DNA of 35,367 bases from Mycobacterium sp. Its GTDB lineage: Bacteria > Actinomycetota > Actinomycetes > Mycobacteriales > Mycobacteriaceae. This document shows, in pieces, positions 18,002 to 28,604 of this stretch. The position numbers were made by a program, and so were the translations under genes. Under the pieces are notes generated by a model. The model did no database searches. It saw nothing but the letters and a program-made list of their open reading frames with translations, and was not told the DNA's origin. The stretch covers positions 1-35,367 of the forward strand of contig RXJD01000077.1 of assembly GCA_003987775.1 (NCBI GenBank), given 5' to 3'. Position 1 is the first letter of the stretch. Each line of letters opens with the position of its first letter.

Positions 18002-19059
18002 TCAGCGGCGCCCTTTGCGCTTTTTGGGGCGCGACTCCTTCGGCGTTTCCGGCAGATCGCCGATAACGTCCGAGTCCGATTCCACCGCGGGCGATTCAGG
18101 CTCCGGGTCCGCGATCGGCTCGCTCGACGGCCAGTGCGCCCGCCATTCCTCCTCGGTGACGAAGCCCAGTGGTGTCATGTCGAGTTCTTCGGCGATGCTG
18201 TCGCCGCGGCGGGTGGCGGCGATCGCCTTCTCGACACCGAGGACCACGTCCACGAAATCCAATACGGCTGCGCGCAGCGTGTTTTCCGCGTCGACGTCGG
18301 GTGAGAGCCTGACGGTGGTGAGCTGAGCGGGAATGAACTCTTCAGGCAGACCGGCCTGGCACACCCGCTGAATGACCTTCTGCGCCAGCGCCAATGCCGG
18401 CTGCCCGGTGTGAACGTCGTCCAGCACCGAGTTGCGCGACTTCTTCGACCGCTCCGACGCCTTGGCCTCCTCCCACTGGGCCAGCTGGTCCTGCAGCGAA
18501 ATCTCCTCGCCCGCAAGCACGCCCGGCACCCGGTTGCCCAGTTTGCGCATCAGCGTGTCGGCAACGTCGTCGATGGTGAAGGGAAGCAACGCCGCATCCT
18601 CGGCGATGCGCGAATGGAAGAGCACCTGCAGCAGCAGGTCGCCGAGTTCCTCGCGGAGCTGGTCGACGTTGCCGCTGTGCACCGCGTCCAGCAGCTCGTA
18701 AGTCTCTTCCAGCAGATATCTGCGCAGTGAGTCGTGGGTTTGCTCGCTCTCCCACGGCCCGGCGGTGCGCAGCTTGTCCATCATCGCGACCGCGTCGATC
18801 AGACGCTCGCCCCGCTGACGTTCGGGGGCGGCGATCAAACGGGCGCCGGCGGCCAGCCGTGCGGTGACCGCCGGATGGTTGGGGTCCGACGACAGCAGCA
18901 CCGGCGCGTCATCCCCGGTGTACGCGGGGTGCGCGTCGGGCAGCGACCAGGGCACCGCGATCGGCATCTCTTCGGTGTACTGCACGGGCCCGGACAGCAA
19001 CTCGATGGCTTCCACCGGAACCAGCGCCGGACGGCGAGGGTCGACCAGAACGACAATCA

Positions 19060-19060
<1 letters not shown>
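18002..19060 (-). CDS. mazG: MazG nucleoside triphosphate pyrophosphohydrolase
   Basis: The protein has 352 residues from the ATG at 19060, which overlaps the mfd stop (ATGA). An N-terminal half of about 100 residues (MIVVLVDPRRPALVPVEAIE...) is typical of mycobacterial MazG (Rv1021). The NTP-PPase core has the metal-binding EETYELLDAV and EELGDLLLQVLFHSRIAE helices (ExxE and ExxD motifs). A low-complexity acidic/basic tail ends KKRKGRR. MazG removes aberrant or oxidised dNTPs, protecting DNA under stress. Coupling to mfd pairs nucleotide sanitation with transcription-coupled repair, and the M. tuberculosis orthologues Rv1020-Rv1021 are co-transcribed. Confidence 0.95.
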
Positions 19061-22716
<3,656 letters not shown>

Positions 22717-22726
22717 GATGTGCACC

Positions 22727-22732
22727 ATTCTA
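22727..22732 (-). promoter_or_regulatory. -10-like hexamer (TAGAAT) of a near-leaderless mfd promoter
   Basis: TAGAAT on the minus strand fits TANNNT and lies 10 bases before the ATG at 22716, so a start about 7 bases downstream would leave a leader of only a few bases. A TTGACG at 22751-22746 is only 13 bases away, shorter than a classic spacer. Leaderless transcripts are common in mycobacteria. Confidence 0.4.
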
Positions 22733-22766
22733 GGGCGCGGCACTTCGTCAATATTGCGCCCCGCTG

Positions 22767-22788
22767 CGTCAAGAAAGCGTAAGGAAAG
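22767..22788 (+). promoter_or_regulatory. Tandem 11-base direct repeat, resembling the kdp upstream repeats
   Basis: CGTCAAGAAAG (22767-22777) is followed without gap by CGTAAGGAAAG (22778-22788), 9 of 11 positions identical. The pair resembles CGTTAGGAAAG-CGTCAACCAAA upstream of kdp (3750-3771), in the same orientation and register. It lies 36 bases before the LysA-like start and 51 bases upstream of mfd on the other strand, so it could act on either gene. An OmpR-family regulator such as KdpE is a reasonable candidate ligand. Confidence 0.5.
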
Positions 22789-22823
22789 ACCCATTCGAGC
22801 CGGCATCGGCGCAGTTTGGAGGC

Positions 22824-23645
22824 ATGACTCTGCTGCACATGCTGCCTTCGGCCGGCCGGGCAGCCCCGCGACTTCTGGGCCGTGCCATCGAGCCGATGAC
22901 GGGTATTTGTGACGAAGCCGACTTCCGGCATCGCATCCGCCGCGACCATAAAGCGTTGCGGGGGGTCGAGATGGTTTATGCGGGCAGGTCACTGTCGACC
23001 GCGACGGTGGCCCGCTGGGTCCGCGAGGAAGGGCTCGGCGTCGACGTCTGCTCGTCCGGCGAACTGGCGGTCGCCCTGTCCGGCGGAATCGACCCCGGCC
23101 GCGTCATCCTGCACGTCAACGCGATGTCCCTGGACGAGCTAGGTGGCGCGGTGGCCGCCGGGGTGGGCCGCATCGTTGTCGACGACCCGCTGGAGGTCGG
23201 CTACCTGGCCGGTCTGGTCCGCCACCAGCGGGTGCTCATCGAGGTCATTCCGGACGTCGACATTCACGGGAACCGCAGTGCCGGCATCTGCGACCAGGAG
23301 TTCGGGTTCACGGTGGGCGGCGATCACGCCGCCGACGCCGTGCGGTGGGTGCTCGCGCACCGCACTCTCGACCTGGTCGGCATGCACTGCCATATCGCCG
23401 ACCCCGCCAGGTGTGGCGAAGCGATCCGGCGGATGATCGCCGTACTGGCCGACGTCCGCGCCCACCACAGCGTCATCCTCACCGAACTGAGCCTCAGCGG
23501 CCTCGGCAGCGGTGATGCCCGCGACCTGGCCGTTGTGATCGAGGACGCACTCGACGAAGGCTGTGCGGCCGAGCATTTCCCCCGGCCCGCCGTCGTCGTC
23601 GAGGTACCGGCCGGTGACTACCAGGGCATCGTGGCCCAGGAGTAG
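22824..23645 (+). CDS. Truncated LysA-like (fold-III PLP decarboxylase) protein, probable pseudoenzyme
   Basis: A 273-residue protein resembling the PLP barrel of diaminopimelate/ornithine decarboxylases: [57 protein letters not shown] (H188, H190). The catalytic Lys of YAxKA is replaced by Arg (YAGRS, R55), the phosphate-binding GGG has become [10 protein letters not shown] (222-231), and EPGR has become EVPAGD (260-265). The C-terminal beta domain of the ~430-residue enzymes is absent. The frame is uninterrupted, so it looks like a kept non-catalytic protein rather than fresh decay. GGAGG lies one base before the ATG at 22824, unusually close; ATG 22839 is an alternative. Its 3' end overlaps the convergent secreted-protein gene by 28 bases. 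Function unknown. Confidence 0.75.
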   Translation: MTLLHMLPSAGRAAPRLLGRAIEPMTGICDEADFRHRIRRDHKALRGVEMVYAGRSLSTATVARWVREEGLGVDVCSSGELAVALSGGIDPGRVILHVNAMSLDELGGAVAAGVGRIVVDDPLEVGYLAGLVRHQRVLIEVIPDVDIHGNRSAGICDQEFGFTVGGDHAADAVRWVLAHRTLDLVGMHCHIADPARCGEAIRRMIAVLADVRAHHSVILTELSLSGLGSGDARDLAVVIEDALDEGCAAEHFPRPAVVVEVPAGDYQGIVAQE

Positions 23646-23896
23646 AAGGCTCCGGTGCCCACGTCGTGCACTCCGTAGGAGTCCCAGTAGTAGTCGTGGC
23701 AGACGCTGCCGTCCCACGGCACCGGCCGTCCCGCCGGGTTGGGGTCGCCCGGGCACCAGGTGGTGCAGGCCTGCAACCGCGGGCAGTTGCCTTGGTCGGC
23801 GTGAGCGGGCGGCGACAGCGTCAGGCCCACCGATACCAGCAGTGTGATCGCGAGGCCGGTGATGCCATTGGACAGCGCGGGGAACAGGGAACGCAT
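23618..23896 (-). CDS. Small secreted cysteine-containing protein
   Basis: The gene encodes 92 residues from the ATG at 23896, five bases after an AAAGG site. A signal peptide (MRSLFPALSNGITGLAITLL...SPPAHA) with probable cleavage at AHA-DQ leaves a mature protein of about 58 residues with four cysteines (NCPRLQACTTWCPGDPN, SVCHDYYWDSYG). The pattern ...WCPG.P...GRP..WD..VCHDY...YGVHDV belongs to a family of small secreted mycobacterial proteins of unknown function that I recognise by pattern only. The upstream frame continues to 23956 but adds no useful start. It converges with the LysA-like gene (28-base overlap) and lies 102 bases downstream of the TetR gene on the same strand. Confidence 0.78.
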   Translation of the reverse strand: MRSLFPALSNGITGLAITLLVSVGLTLSPPAHADQGNCPRLQACTTWCPGDPNPAGRPVPWDGSVCHDYYWDSYGVHDVGTGAFYSWATMPW

Positions 23897-23918
23897 GATG
23901 AGCCTTTCGTTCGGGTTG

Positions 23919-23932
23919 GTGCACAAGTGCAC
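23919..23932. promoter_or_regulatory. Paired GTGCAC palindromes upstream of the secreted-protein gene
   Basis: Two self-complementary GTGCAC hexamers (23919-23924, 23927-23932) are separated by AA, 23 bases upstream of the ATG at 23896. Position and symmetry suit an operator, though short palindromes arise by chance in GC-rich DNA. Confidence 0.3.
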
Positions 23933-23998
23933 ACGGCTCGGGCTGCTACCGATCACAACAACAGGCGCTTGCGAAGTTCTTGCATGCGTGCGCAGGGG

Positions 23999-24622
23999 CT
24001 ACTCGTCCTGCAACTGCGGGTCGGCTTCCAGATGGGTGAGGCCGTTCCACATCAGATTGACCAGGTGCGCGGCCACAACTTCCTTTTTGGGTTCGCGGGT
24101 GTCCAGCCACCACTGAGCCGTCATCGAGACCGAGCCCACCAGCGCCTGGGCGTACAGCGGCGCCAGGTCGGGGTCGAGCCCGCGGCGCGCGAAATCGCCG
24201 GCGAGGATGGAGCTGACCTGGCTGACGGCGTCGTTGAGCAGGCTGGAGTACGTGCCCGAATTGATCGCGGCCGGGGAGTCGCGGATCATGATGCGGAAGC
24301 CGTCGGTGCGTTCCTCGACGTAGGTGAGCAACGCCAGCGCCACCCGCTCGACCCGGACCCGGGACCGGTTATTGGTCAGCGACGAGGTGATGCCGTCCAG
24401 CAGGGCCGACATCTCCCGGTCCACCACGACGGCGTAGAGGCCTTCCTTGCCGCCGAAATGCTCGTATACGACCGGTTTGGATACGTTGGCCCGCTGGGCG
24501 ATCTCCTCGATCGAGGTGCCCTCGTAGCCGCGTTCGGCGAACAGCGACCGGGCGATGCCGATGAGTTGGCGCCTGCGCTCGCTGCCGGTCATCCGGGCGC
24601 GCGGAGTACGTGGTTCAGCCAC
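23999..24622 (-). CDS. TetR-family regulator, Rv1019-like
   Basis: A 207-residue TetR regulator very close to M. tuberculosis Rv1019. The HTH is SIEEIAQRANVSKPVVYEHFGGKEGLYAVVVDREM, and the ligand domain contains GFRIMIRDSPAAINSGTYSSLL and the C-terminal AQWWLDTREPKKEVVAAHLVNLMWNGLTHLE. The start is a GTG at 24622 with no clear ribosome-binding site; an ATG at 24592 would remove ten residues. Rv1019 is reported to be an autorepressor that also controls mfd and mazG directly downstream. Here two extra genes separate it from mfd, so read-through control is unlikely unless it binds the mfd promoter in trans. Confidence 0.93.
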   Translation of the reverse strand: MAEPRTPRARMTGSERRRQLIGIARSLFAERGYEGTSIEEIAQRANVSKPVVYEHFGGKEGLYAVVVDREMSALLDGITSSLTNNRSRVRVERVALALLTYVEERTDGFRIMIRDSPAAINSGTYSSLLNDAVSQVSSILAGDFARRGLDPDLAPLYAQALVGSVSMTAQWWLDTREPKKEVVAAHLVNLMWNGLTHLEADPQLQDE

Positions 24623-24666
24623 GCGATCAGGGTATCGGGGTACCGAGTGTGCACCAGCCGCTTTGC

Positions 24667-24716
24667 GTGTGCGTCTACCGTGGTCGAGCCGCGATCCGGC
24701 GACAGTGGACGCACAC
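24667..24716. repeat. 9-base inverted repeat between the TetR gene and tRNA-Gln
   Basis: GTGTGCGTC (24667-24675) and GACGCACAC (24708-24716) are exact complements 32 bases apart, 45-94 bases upstream of the TetR GTG. They could be two operator sites for TetR dimers or a long-loop hairpin. The arrangement is seen directly; the function is inferred from position. Confidence 0.35.
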
Positions 24717-24741
24717 TCAGAGCGGTAGCCGCAGACTCGAC

Positions 24742-24747
24742 TAAAGT
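24742..24747 (+). promoter_or_regulatory. -10-like hexamer (TAAAGT) for tRNA-Gln
   Basis: TAAAGT fits TANNNT and lies 11 bases before the mature tRNA 5' end. It is embedded in a small dyad AGACT (24733-24737) / AGTCT (24745-24749). No convincing -35 is seen. Confidence 0.4.
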
Positions 24748-24758
24748 CTCAGGAGCAA

Positions 24759-24830
24759 TCCGTCGTGGTGTAATCGGCAGCACCTCTGATTTTGGTTCAG
24801 ATAGTTCAGGTTCGAGTCCTGGCGACGGAG
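24759..24830 (+). tRNA. tRNA-Gln (anticodon TTG)
   Basis: A 72-base cloverleaf. The acceptor stem TCCGTCG (24759-24765) pairs with CGACGGA (24823-24829), with G24830 as discriminator. The anticodon stem TCTGA/TCAGA encloses the loop TTTTGGT, so the anticodon is TTG (24792-24794), reading CAA (glutamine). The T arm contains the TTCGAGT block and the D arm the GGTGTAATCGGCAGCAC block. CCA is not encoded. M. tuberculosis also has a glutamine tRNA between glmU and Rv1019. Confidence 0.96.
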
Positions 24831-24849
24831 CTCTGACTGGGCTTCCCCC

Positions 24850-24882
24850 CACTTCCAACCCACTTCCAACCCACTTCCACCC
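24850..24882 (+). repeat. Three tandem 11-base repeats between tRNA-Gln and glmU
   Basis: The unit CACTTCCAACC occurs at 24850-24860 and 24861-24871 exactly, and at 24872-24882 with late mismatches. It begins 20 bases after the tRNA and ends 110 bases before glmU. The 11-base period matches helical phasing for a tandem-binding regulator, but simple slippage is equally possible. Confidence 0.6.
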
Positions 24883-24992
24883 GGCTTTCCCGGCGCGTAT
24901 TTTTGCCCCGAGCCTCATATGAATGTCACTCTTGACGGCGTGTCAGCGCACCAAGAGGGCACGGCGGGCACTGCAAGACGTGAGGAGAGTCG

Positions 24993-26456
24993 ATGACGTT
25001 TCGAGGTGACACCGCGGTTCTGGTCCTCGCGGCCGGACCCGGCACCCGGATGCGGTCCGACACCCCCAAAGTGCTGCACGCGCTGGGCGGACGCAGCATG
25101 CTGTCGCACTCGCTGCACGCAATGACCAAGCTCGCGCCGCAGCATCTCGTCGTCGTGCTGGGCCATGACCATGAGCGCATCTCGCCGCTGGTCGCCGAGC
25201 TGGCCGACAGCCTGGGCCGCACCATCGACGTGGCGCTGCAGGACAAACCGCAGGGCACCGGCCACGCGGTGCTGTGCGGCCTGTCCGCGCTGCCGCAGGA
25301 CTACGCGGGCATCGTCGTCGTCGCCGCGGGTGACACCCCGCTGCTCGACGCCGACACCCTGGCCGACCTGATCGCCACGCACAGATCGGCCGGTGCGGCC
25401 GTCACGGTTCTCACCACCACGCTCGACGACCCGCACGGCTACGGCCGCATCCTGCGCACCCAGGACAACGAAGTGATGGCGATCGTCGAGCAGACCGACG
25501 CGACGCCGTCCCAGCGCGGGATCCGCGAGGTCAACACCGGCGTCTACGCCTTCGACATCGCGGCACTGAAGTCCGCGCTGAGCCGGCTGAGCTCCAACAA
25601 CGCCCAGCAGGAGCTCTACCTCACCGACGTCATCGCCATCCTGCGCCGCGACGGTCACACCGTCAGTGCCCAGCACATCGACGACAGCGCCGTGGTCGCG
25701 GGCGTCAACAACCGGGTCCAGCTCGCCGAGCTGGGCGCGGAGCTCAACCGCCGCATCGTGGCCGCCCATCAGCTGGCCGGCGTCACCGTCATCGACCCGG
25801 CGACGACCTGGATCGACGTGGACGTGACCATCGGCCGCGACACCGTCATCCACCCGGGCACCCAGCTGCTCGGACGCACCCAGATCGGCGGCCACTGCAG
25901 CATTGGGCCCGACACGACGCTCGCCGACGTCAGCGTCGGCGACAAGGCCACCGTGTGCCGCACGCACGGCAGCTCCGCGACCGTCGGCGGCGGCGCCACG
26001 GTCGGTCCCTTCACGTTCCTGCGGCCGGGGACGGTGCTGGGCGCCGAGGGGAAGCTCGGCGCATTCGTCGAGACCAAGAACGCGACGATCGGCGCCGGGA
26101 CCAAGGTGCCGCACCTGACGTACGTCGGCGACGCCGACATCGGCGAACACAGCAACATCGGTGCGTCCAGCGTGTTCGTCAACTACGACGGCACCAGCAA
26201 GAGCCGCACCACGATCGGTTCGCACGTGCGCACCGGCTCGGACACCATGTTCGTCGCACCGGTAACCGTCGGTGACGGCGCCTACACCGGCGCGGGAACC
26301 GTCGTCCGCGAAGACGTCCCACCGGGTGCGCTGGCGGTGTCGGCGGGTCCGCAGCGCAACATCGAGCACTGGGTGCAGCGCAAGCGGCCCGGCACGGCGG
26401 CCGCCGAGGCCGCTGATCGGGCCATCCGCAACTCCGAAGCCGGCGAGACACCGTGA
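24993..26456 (+). CDS. glmU: GlmU, bifunctional N-acetylglucosamine-1-phosphate uridyltransferase / glucosamine-1-phosphate acetyltransferase
   Basis: A 487-residue GlmU (M. tuberculosis 495) that makes UDP-GlcNAc, precursor of peptidoglycan and the arabinogalactan linker. The N-terminal uridyltransferase carries [20 protein letters not shown] (about 11-30), [10 protein letters not shown], the metal-site AAGDTPLL and [10 protein letters not shown] left-handed parallel beta-helix acetyltransferase domain follows ([64 protein letters not shown]). A short polar tail ends RNSEAGETP. The ATG at 24993 has an excellent GAGGAG site (24982-24987). It is followed by prs in the same direction, 73 bases away. 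Confidence 0.98.
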   Translation: MTFRGDTAVLVLAAGPGTRMRSDTPKVLHALGGRSMLSHSLHAMTKLAPQHLVVVLGHDHERISPLVAELADSLGRTIDVALQDKPQGTGHAVLCGLSALPQDYAGIVVVAAGDTPLLDADTLADLIATHRSAGAAVTVLTTTLDDPHGYGRILRTQDNEVMAIVEQTDATPSQRGIREVNTGVYAFDIAALKSALSRLSSNNAQQELYLTDVIAILRRDGHTVSAQHIDDSAVVAGVNNRVQLAELGAELNRRIVAAHQLAGVTVIDPATTWIDVDVTIGRDTVIHPGTQLLGRTQIGGHCSIGPDTTLADVSVGDKATVCRTHGSSATVGGGATVGPFTFLRPGTVLGAEGKLGAFVETKNATIGAGTKVPHLTYVGDADIGEHSNIGASSVFVNYDGTSKSRTTIGSHVRTGSDTMFVAPVTVGDGAYTGAGTVVREDVPPGALAVSAGPQRNIEHWVQRKRPGTAAAEAADRAIRNSEAGETP

Positions 26457-26478
26457 TTTCGTTTTTCGGTAACCCGGC

Positions 26479-26484
26479 TACGAT
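26479..26484 (+). promoter_or_regulatory. -10-like hexamer (TACGAT) upstream of prs
   Basis: CGGCTACGATGGGG in the 73-base glmU-prs gap contains TACGAT, a good TANNNT match 45 bases before the prs GTG. It could give prs its own promoter in addition to read-through from glmU. No matching -35 is clear. Confidence 0.35.
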
Positions 26485-26529
26485 GGGGCGTTCCTTTTCA
26501 TTCGATCCCGACACGGCGAGGGCAGCCCG

Positions 26530-27510
26530 GTGAGCCACGACTGGACCGATAACCGCAAAAATCTGATGCTCTTCAGCGGCCGGGCCCACCCGGAGCTGGC
26601 GGAGCAGGTCGCCAAAGAACTCGACGTGCACGTCACCGCTCAGACGGCCCGGGATTTCGCCAACGGCGAGATCTTCGTGCGCTTCCAGGAGTCGGTGCGC
26701 GGGTGCGACGCGTTCGTGTTGCAGTCCTGCCCGATGCCGGTGAACCAGTGGCTGATGGAACAGCTGATCATGATCGACGCGCTCAAGCGGGGCAGCGCCA
26801 AGCGGATCACCGCGGTCATGCCGTTCTACCCCTACGCCCGCCAGGACAAGAAGCACCGCGGCCGCGAACCGATTTCGGCCCGCCTGGTGGCCGACCTGCT
26901 CAAGACCGCCGGCGCCGACCGGATCGTGACCGTCGACCTGCACACCGATCAGATTCAGGGCTTCTTCGACGGACCCGTGGACCACATGCGCGGGCAGAAC
27001 CTGTTGACCGGCTATATCCGGGACAACTACCCCGACGGCAACATGGTCGTCGTCTCCCCCGACTCCGGCCGGGTGCGCATCGCCGAGAAGTGGGCCGACG
27101 CGCTGGGCGGCGTGCCGCTGGCATTCATCCACAAGACCCGCGACCCGCGGGTGCCCAACCAGGTGGTGTCCAATCGGGTGGTCGGCGAGGTGGCCGGGCG
27201 CACCTGTGTGCTGATCGACGACATGATCGACACCGGTGGAACGATCGCCGGCGCCGTGAAGCTGCTGCACAACGACGGCGCGAAGGACGTGATCATCGCG
27301 GCCACCCACGGGGTGCTGTCCGACCCGGCGGCCGAGCGACTCGCCTCGTGTGGCGCCCGCGAGGTGATCGTGACCAACACCCTGCCGATCGGCGAGGAGA
27401 AGCGCTTCCCGCAGCTCACCGTGCTGTCCATCGCGCCGCTGCTGGCCAGCACCATCCGCGCGGTCTTCGAAAACGGCTCAGTCACAGGACTGTTCGACGG
27501 GGACGCCTAG
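26530..27510 (+). CDS. prs: Ribose-phosphate pyrophosphokinase (PRPP synthase)
   Basis: A 326-residue class I PRPP synthase with the exact length of M. tuberculosis PrsA (Rv1017c). It converts ribose-5-phosphate and ATP to PRPP for nucleotides, His, Trp and decaprenylphosphoryl-arabinose. Motifs: FANGEIFVRFQESVRG, the catalytic flexible loop MPFYPYARQDKKHRGREPIS, the divalent-cation site VTVDLHTDQIQGFFD, and the PRPP loop CVLIDDMIDTGGTIAGA. It starts with GTG at 26530 behind GAGGG seven bases upstream. It is followed without any gap by the ArsC-like gene. Confidence 0.97.
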   Translation: MSHDWTDNRKNLMLFSGRAHPELAEQVAKELDVHVTAQTARDFANGEIFVRFQESVRGCDAFVLQSCPMPVNQWLMEQLIMIDALKRGSAKRITAVMPFYPYARQDKKHRGREPISARLVADLLKTAGADRIVTVDLHTDQIQGFFDGPVDHMRGQNLLTGYIRDNYPDGNMVVVSPDSGRVRIAEKWADALGGVPLAFIHKTRDPRVPNQVVSNRVVGEVAGRTCVLIDDMIDTGGTIAGAVKLLHNDGAKDVIIAATHGVLSDPAAERLASCGAREVIVTNTLPIGEEKRFPQLTVLSIAPLLASTIRAVFENGSVTGLFDGDA

Positions 27511-27867
27511 ATGACGGGCAAGGGGGGCAAGACCGTCATCTACCACAACCCCAAATGCAGCACGTCGCGCAAGACGCTGGATTTGTTGCGGGACAACGGC
27601 ATCGAGCCTGAGGTCATTCAGTACCTGAAGACGCCGCCGTCGCGCGCCGAGCTGGTGCGGTTGATCCGCGACGCGGGCATCGAGGTGCGAGCGGCCGTGC
27701 GCAAACGCGAGTCGCTCTACTCCGAACTCAACCTGGCCGACGCCGGTGACGACGAATTGCTGGACGCCATGGCCGAACACCCCATCCTGATCGAACGCCC
27801 GTTCGTGGTCACTCCGAAGGGCACCCGGTTGGCCCGGCCGATCGACACGGTACGCGAGATTCTGTGA
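27511..27867 (+). CDS. ArsC-family (glutaredoxin-type) reductase-like protein
   Basis: The protein has 118 residues starting at the ATG directly after the prs stop. It has the ArsC/Spx thioredoxin-like fold signatures: YHNPKCSTSRKTLDLLRDNG with the nucleophilic C16, VIQYLKTPPSRAELVRLIRDAG, LLDAMAEHPILIERPFVV and GTRLARPID. This form uses glutathione or an equivalent thiol in proteobacteria; mycobacteria lack glutathione, so the real substrate is uncertain. No arsenite exporter or ArsR is adjacent, so arsenate resistance is not implied. It is translationally coupled to lpqT (GTGA overlap). M. tuberculosis goes from prsA to lpqT without it, as far as I recall. Confidence 0.85.
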   Translation: MTGKGGKTVIYHNPKCSTSRKTLDLLRDNGIEPEVIQYLKTPPSRAELVRLIRDAGIEVRAAVRKRESLYSELNLADAGDDELLDAMAEHPILIERPFVVTPKGTRLARPIDTVREIL

Positions 27868-28526
27868 CGCGCCGGCTTATTCGCATGTGTGCGACCGCCG
27901 CCGGGGTGGCCGCACTGACCTTGACGGCCGGGTGCGGCCCGAAAACAGCCGACTACCAGTCGATCTGGACAACGCCGTCATCGGCAACCAGCGCCCCAGC
28001 AACCCCCACCGAGCCTCCGGTACCGCTGTCGAAATATCTGGAAGGCGAAGGGGTGCAGGGTGACCCGGTGCTGCCGAGTGAGCTGACCGACATGGTCGTC
28101 TCGATCCCGACACCGCCGGGCTGGAAACCTCGCGCAGTCGACTCCAAGACCAGCCCGAAAGCGGTGATGATCTCCAAGGGCGACAGCTATCCCGCGGCGA
28201 TGCTGGTGGTGTTCAAACTGCGTGGCGAATTCAAACCCACCGAAGCGATCAAGCACGCCAACGCCGACCTGCCGGACAGCTTTCACCAACTCGACGCCTC
28301 GACCGCCGACTTCAACGGCTTTCCCTCGTCGATGGTCCAGGGCACCTATGAACTCAAGGGCGCGCGGATGCGCAGCTGGAACAGGGTGGTGCTGCCCACC
28401 GGACCGGCGCCGAACAATCAGCGGTATTTGGTTCAGCTGATCATCACCAGCCTGGCCGAACAGGCCGTCACGGAAAGCAACGACGTCGAGGCGATCATCC
28501 GGGGGTTCGTGGTCGCCCGCAAGTGA
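27864..28526 (+). CDS. lpqT: LpqT-type lipoprotein
   Basis: A 220-residue lipoprotein matching Rv1016c (226 residues). The signal RRLIRMCATAAGVAALTL ends in TAGC, so C24 is the lipidation site. A low-complexity Thr/Pro/Ala linker (SSATSAPATPTEPPVP) leads to a Mog1/PsbP-like domain (VVSIPTPPGWKPRA, FKPTEAIKHANADLPDSFHQL, NGFPSSMVQGTYELKG, RYLVQLIITSLAEQAVTESNDVEAI). It is exported and anchored at the outer face of the membrane; the function is unknown. It starts with GTG at 27864 overlapping the ArsC-like stop. The next M. tuberculosis gene, rplY, is not found here. Confidence 0.93.
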   Translation: MTRRLIRMCATAAGVAALTLTAGCGPKTADYQSIWTTPSSATSAPATPTEPPVPLSKYLEGEGVQGDPVLPSELTDMVVSIPTPPGWKPRAVDSKTSPKAVMISKGDSYPAAMLVVFKLRGEFKPTEAIKHANADLPDSFHQLDASTADFNGFPSSMVQGTYELKGARMRSWNRVVLPTGPAPNNQRYLVQLIITSLAEQAVTESNDVEAIIRGFVVARK

Positions 28527-28528
28527 GC

Positions 28529-28588
28529 GCGAGCAGACGCGAAATCGCCTATTTGGGCCTGGAAATGGGCGACTTTGCGACTGCTCGC
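28529..28588. terminator. Long imperfect inverted repeat after lpqT
   Basis: Arms 28529-28554 and 28563-28588 match at 22 of 26 positions, partly by G-U pairs, around the 8-base loop GGGCCTGG. It begins 2 bases after the lpqT stop. The outer part (GCGAGCAGACGC...) is a motif I recall seeing often at mycobacterial gene ends. It probably acts as a bidirectional terminator between lpqT and the convergent LuxR gene. No T-run follows. Confidence 0.6.
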
Positions 28589-28604
28589 CAACAAGTTGGC
28601 GAGC
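28583..28604. terminator. Perfect 10-base inverted repeat abutting the LuxR-gene stop
   Basis: GCTCGCCAAC (28583-28592) and GTTGGCGAGC (28595-28604) are exact complements around AA. The right arm touches the stop codon of the minus-strand regulator (28607-28605). It shares GCTCGC with the preceding hairpin, so the two structures exclude each other. As DNA it is also a 22-base palindrome. Confidence 0.55.

Noticed and set aside
24759-24830. tRNA-Gln as a phage or island attachment site
   Set aside because: No repeat of the tRNA 3' end and no integrase gene in the window.
24915-26369. 484-residue open frame on the minus strand across glmU
   Set aside because: Antisense shadow of glmU in GC-rich DNA; Asp/Val/Gly/Arg-biased composition with no domain pattern.
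26179-27309. 376-residue minus-strand frame across the glmU end and prs
   Set aside because: Antisense to strongly conserved PRPP synthase motifs; composition is shadow-like.
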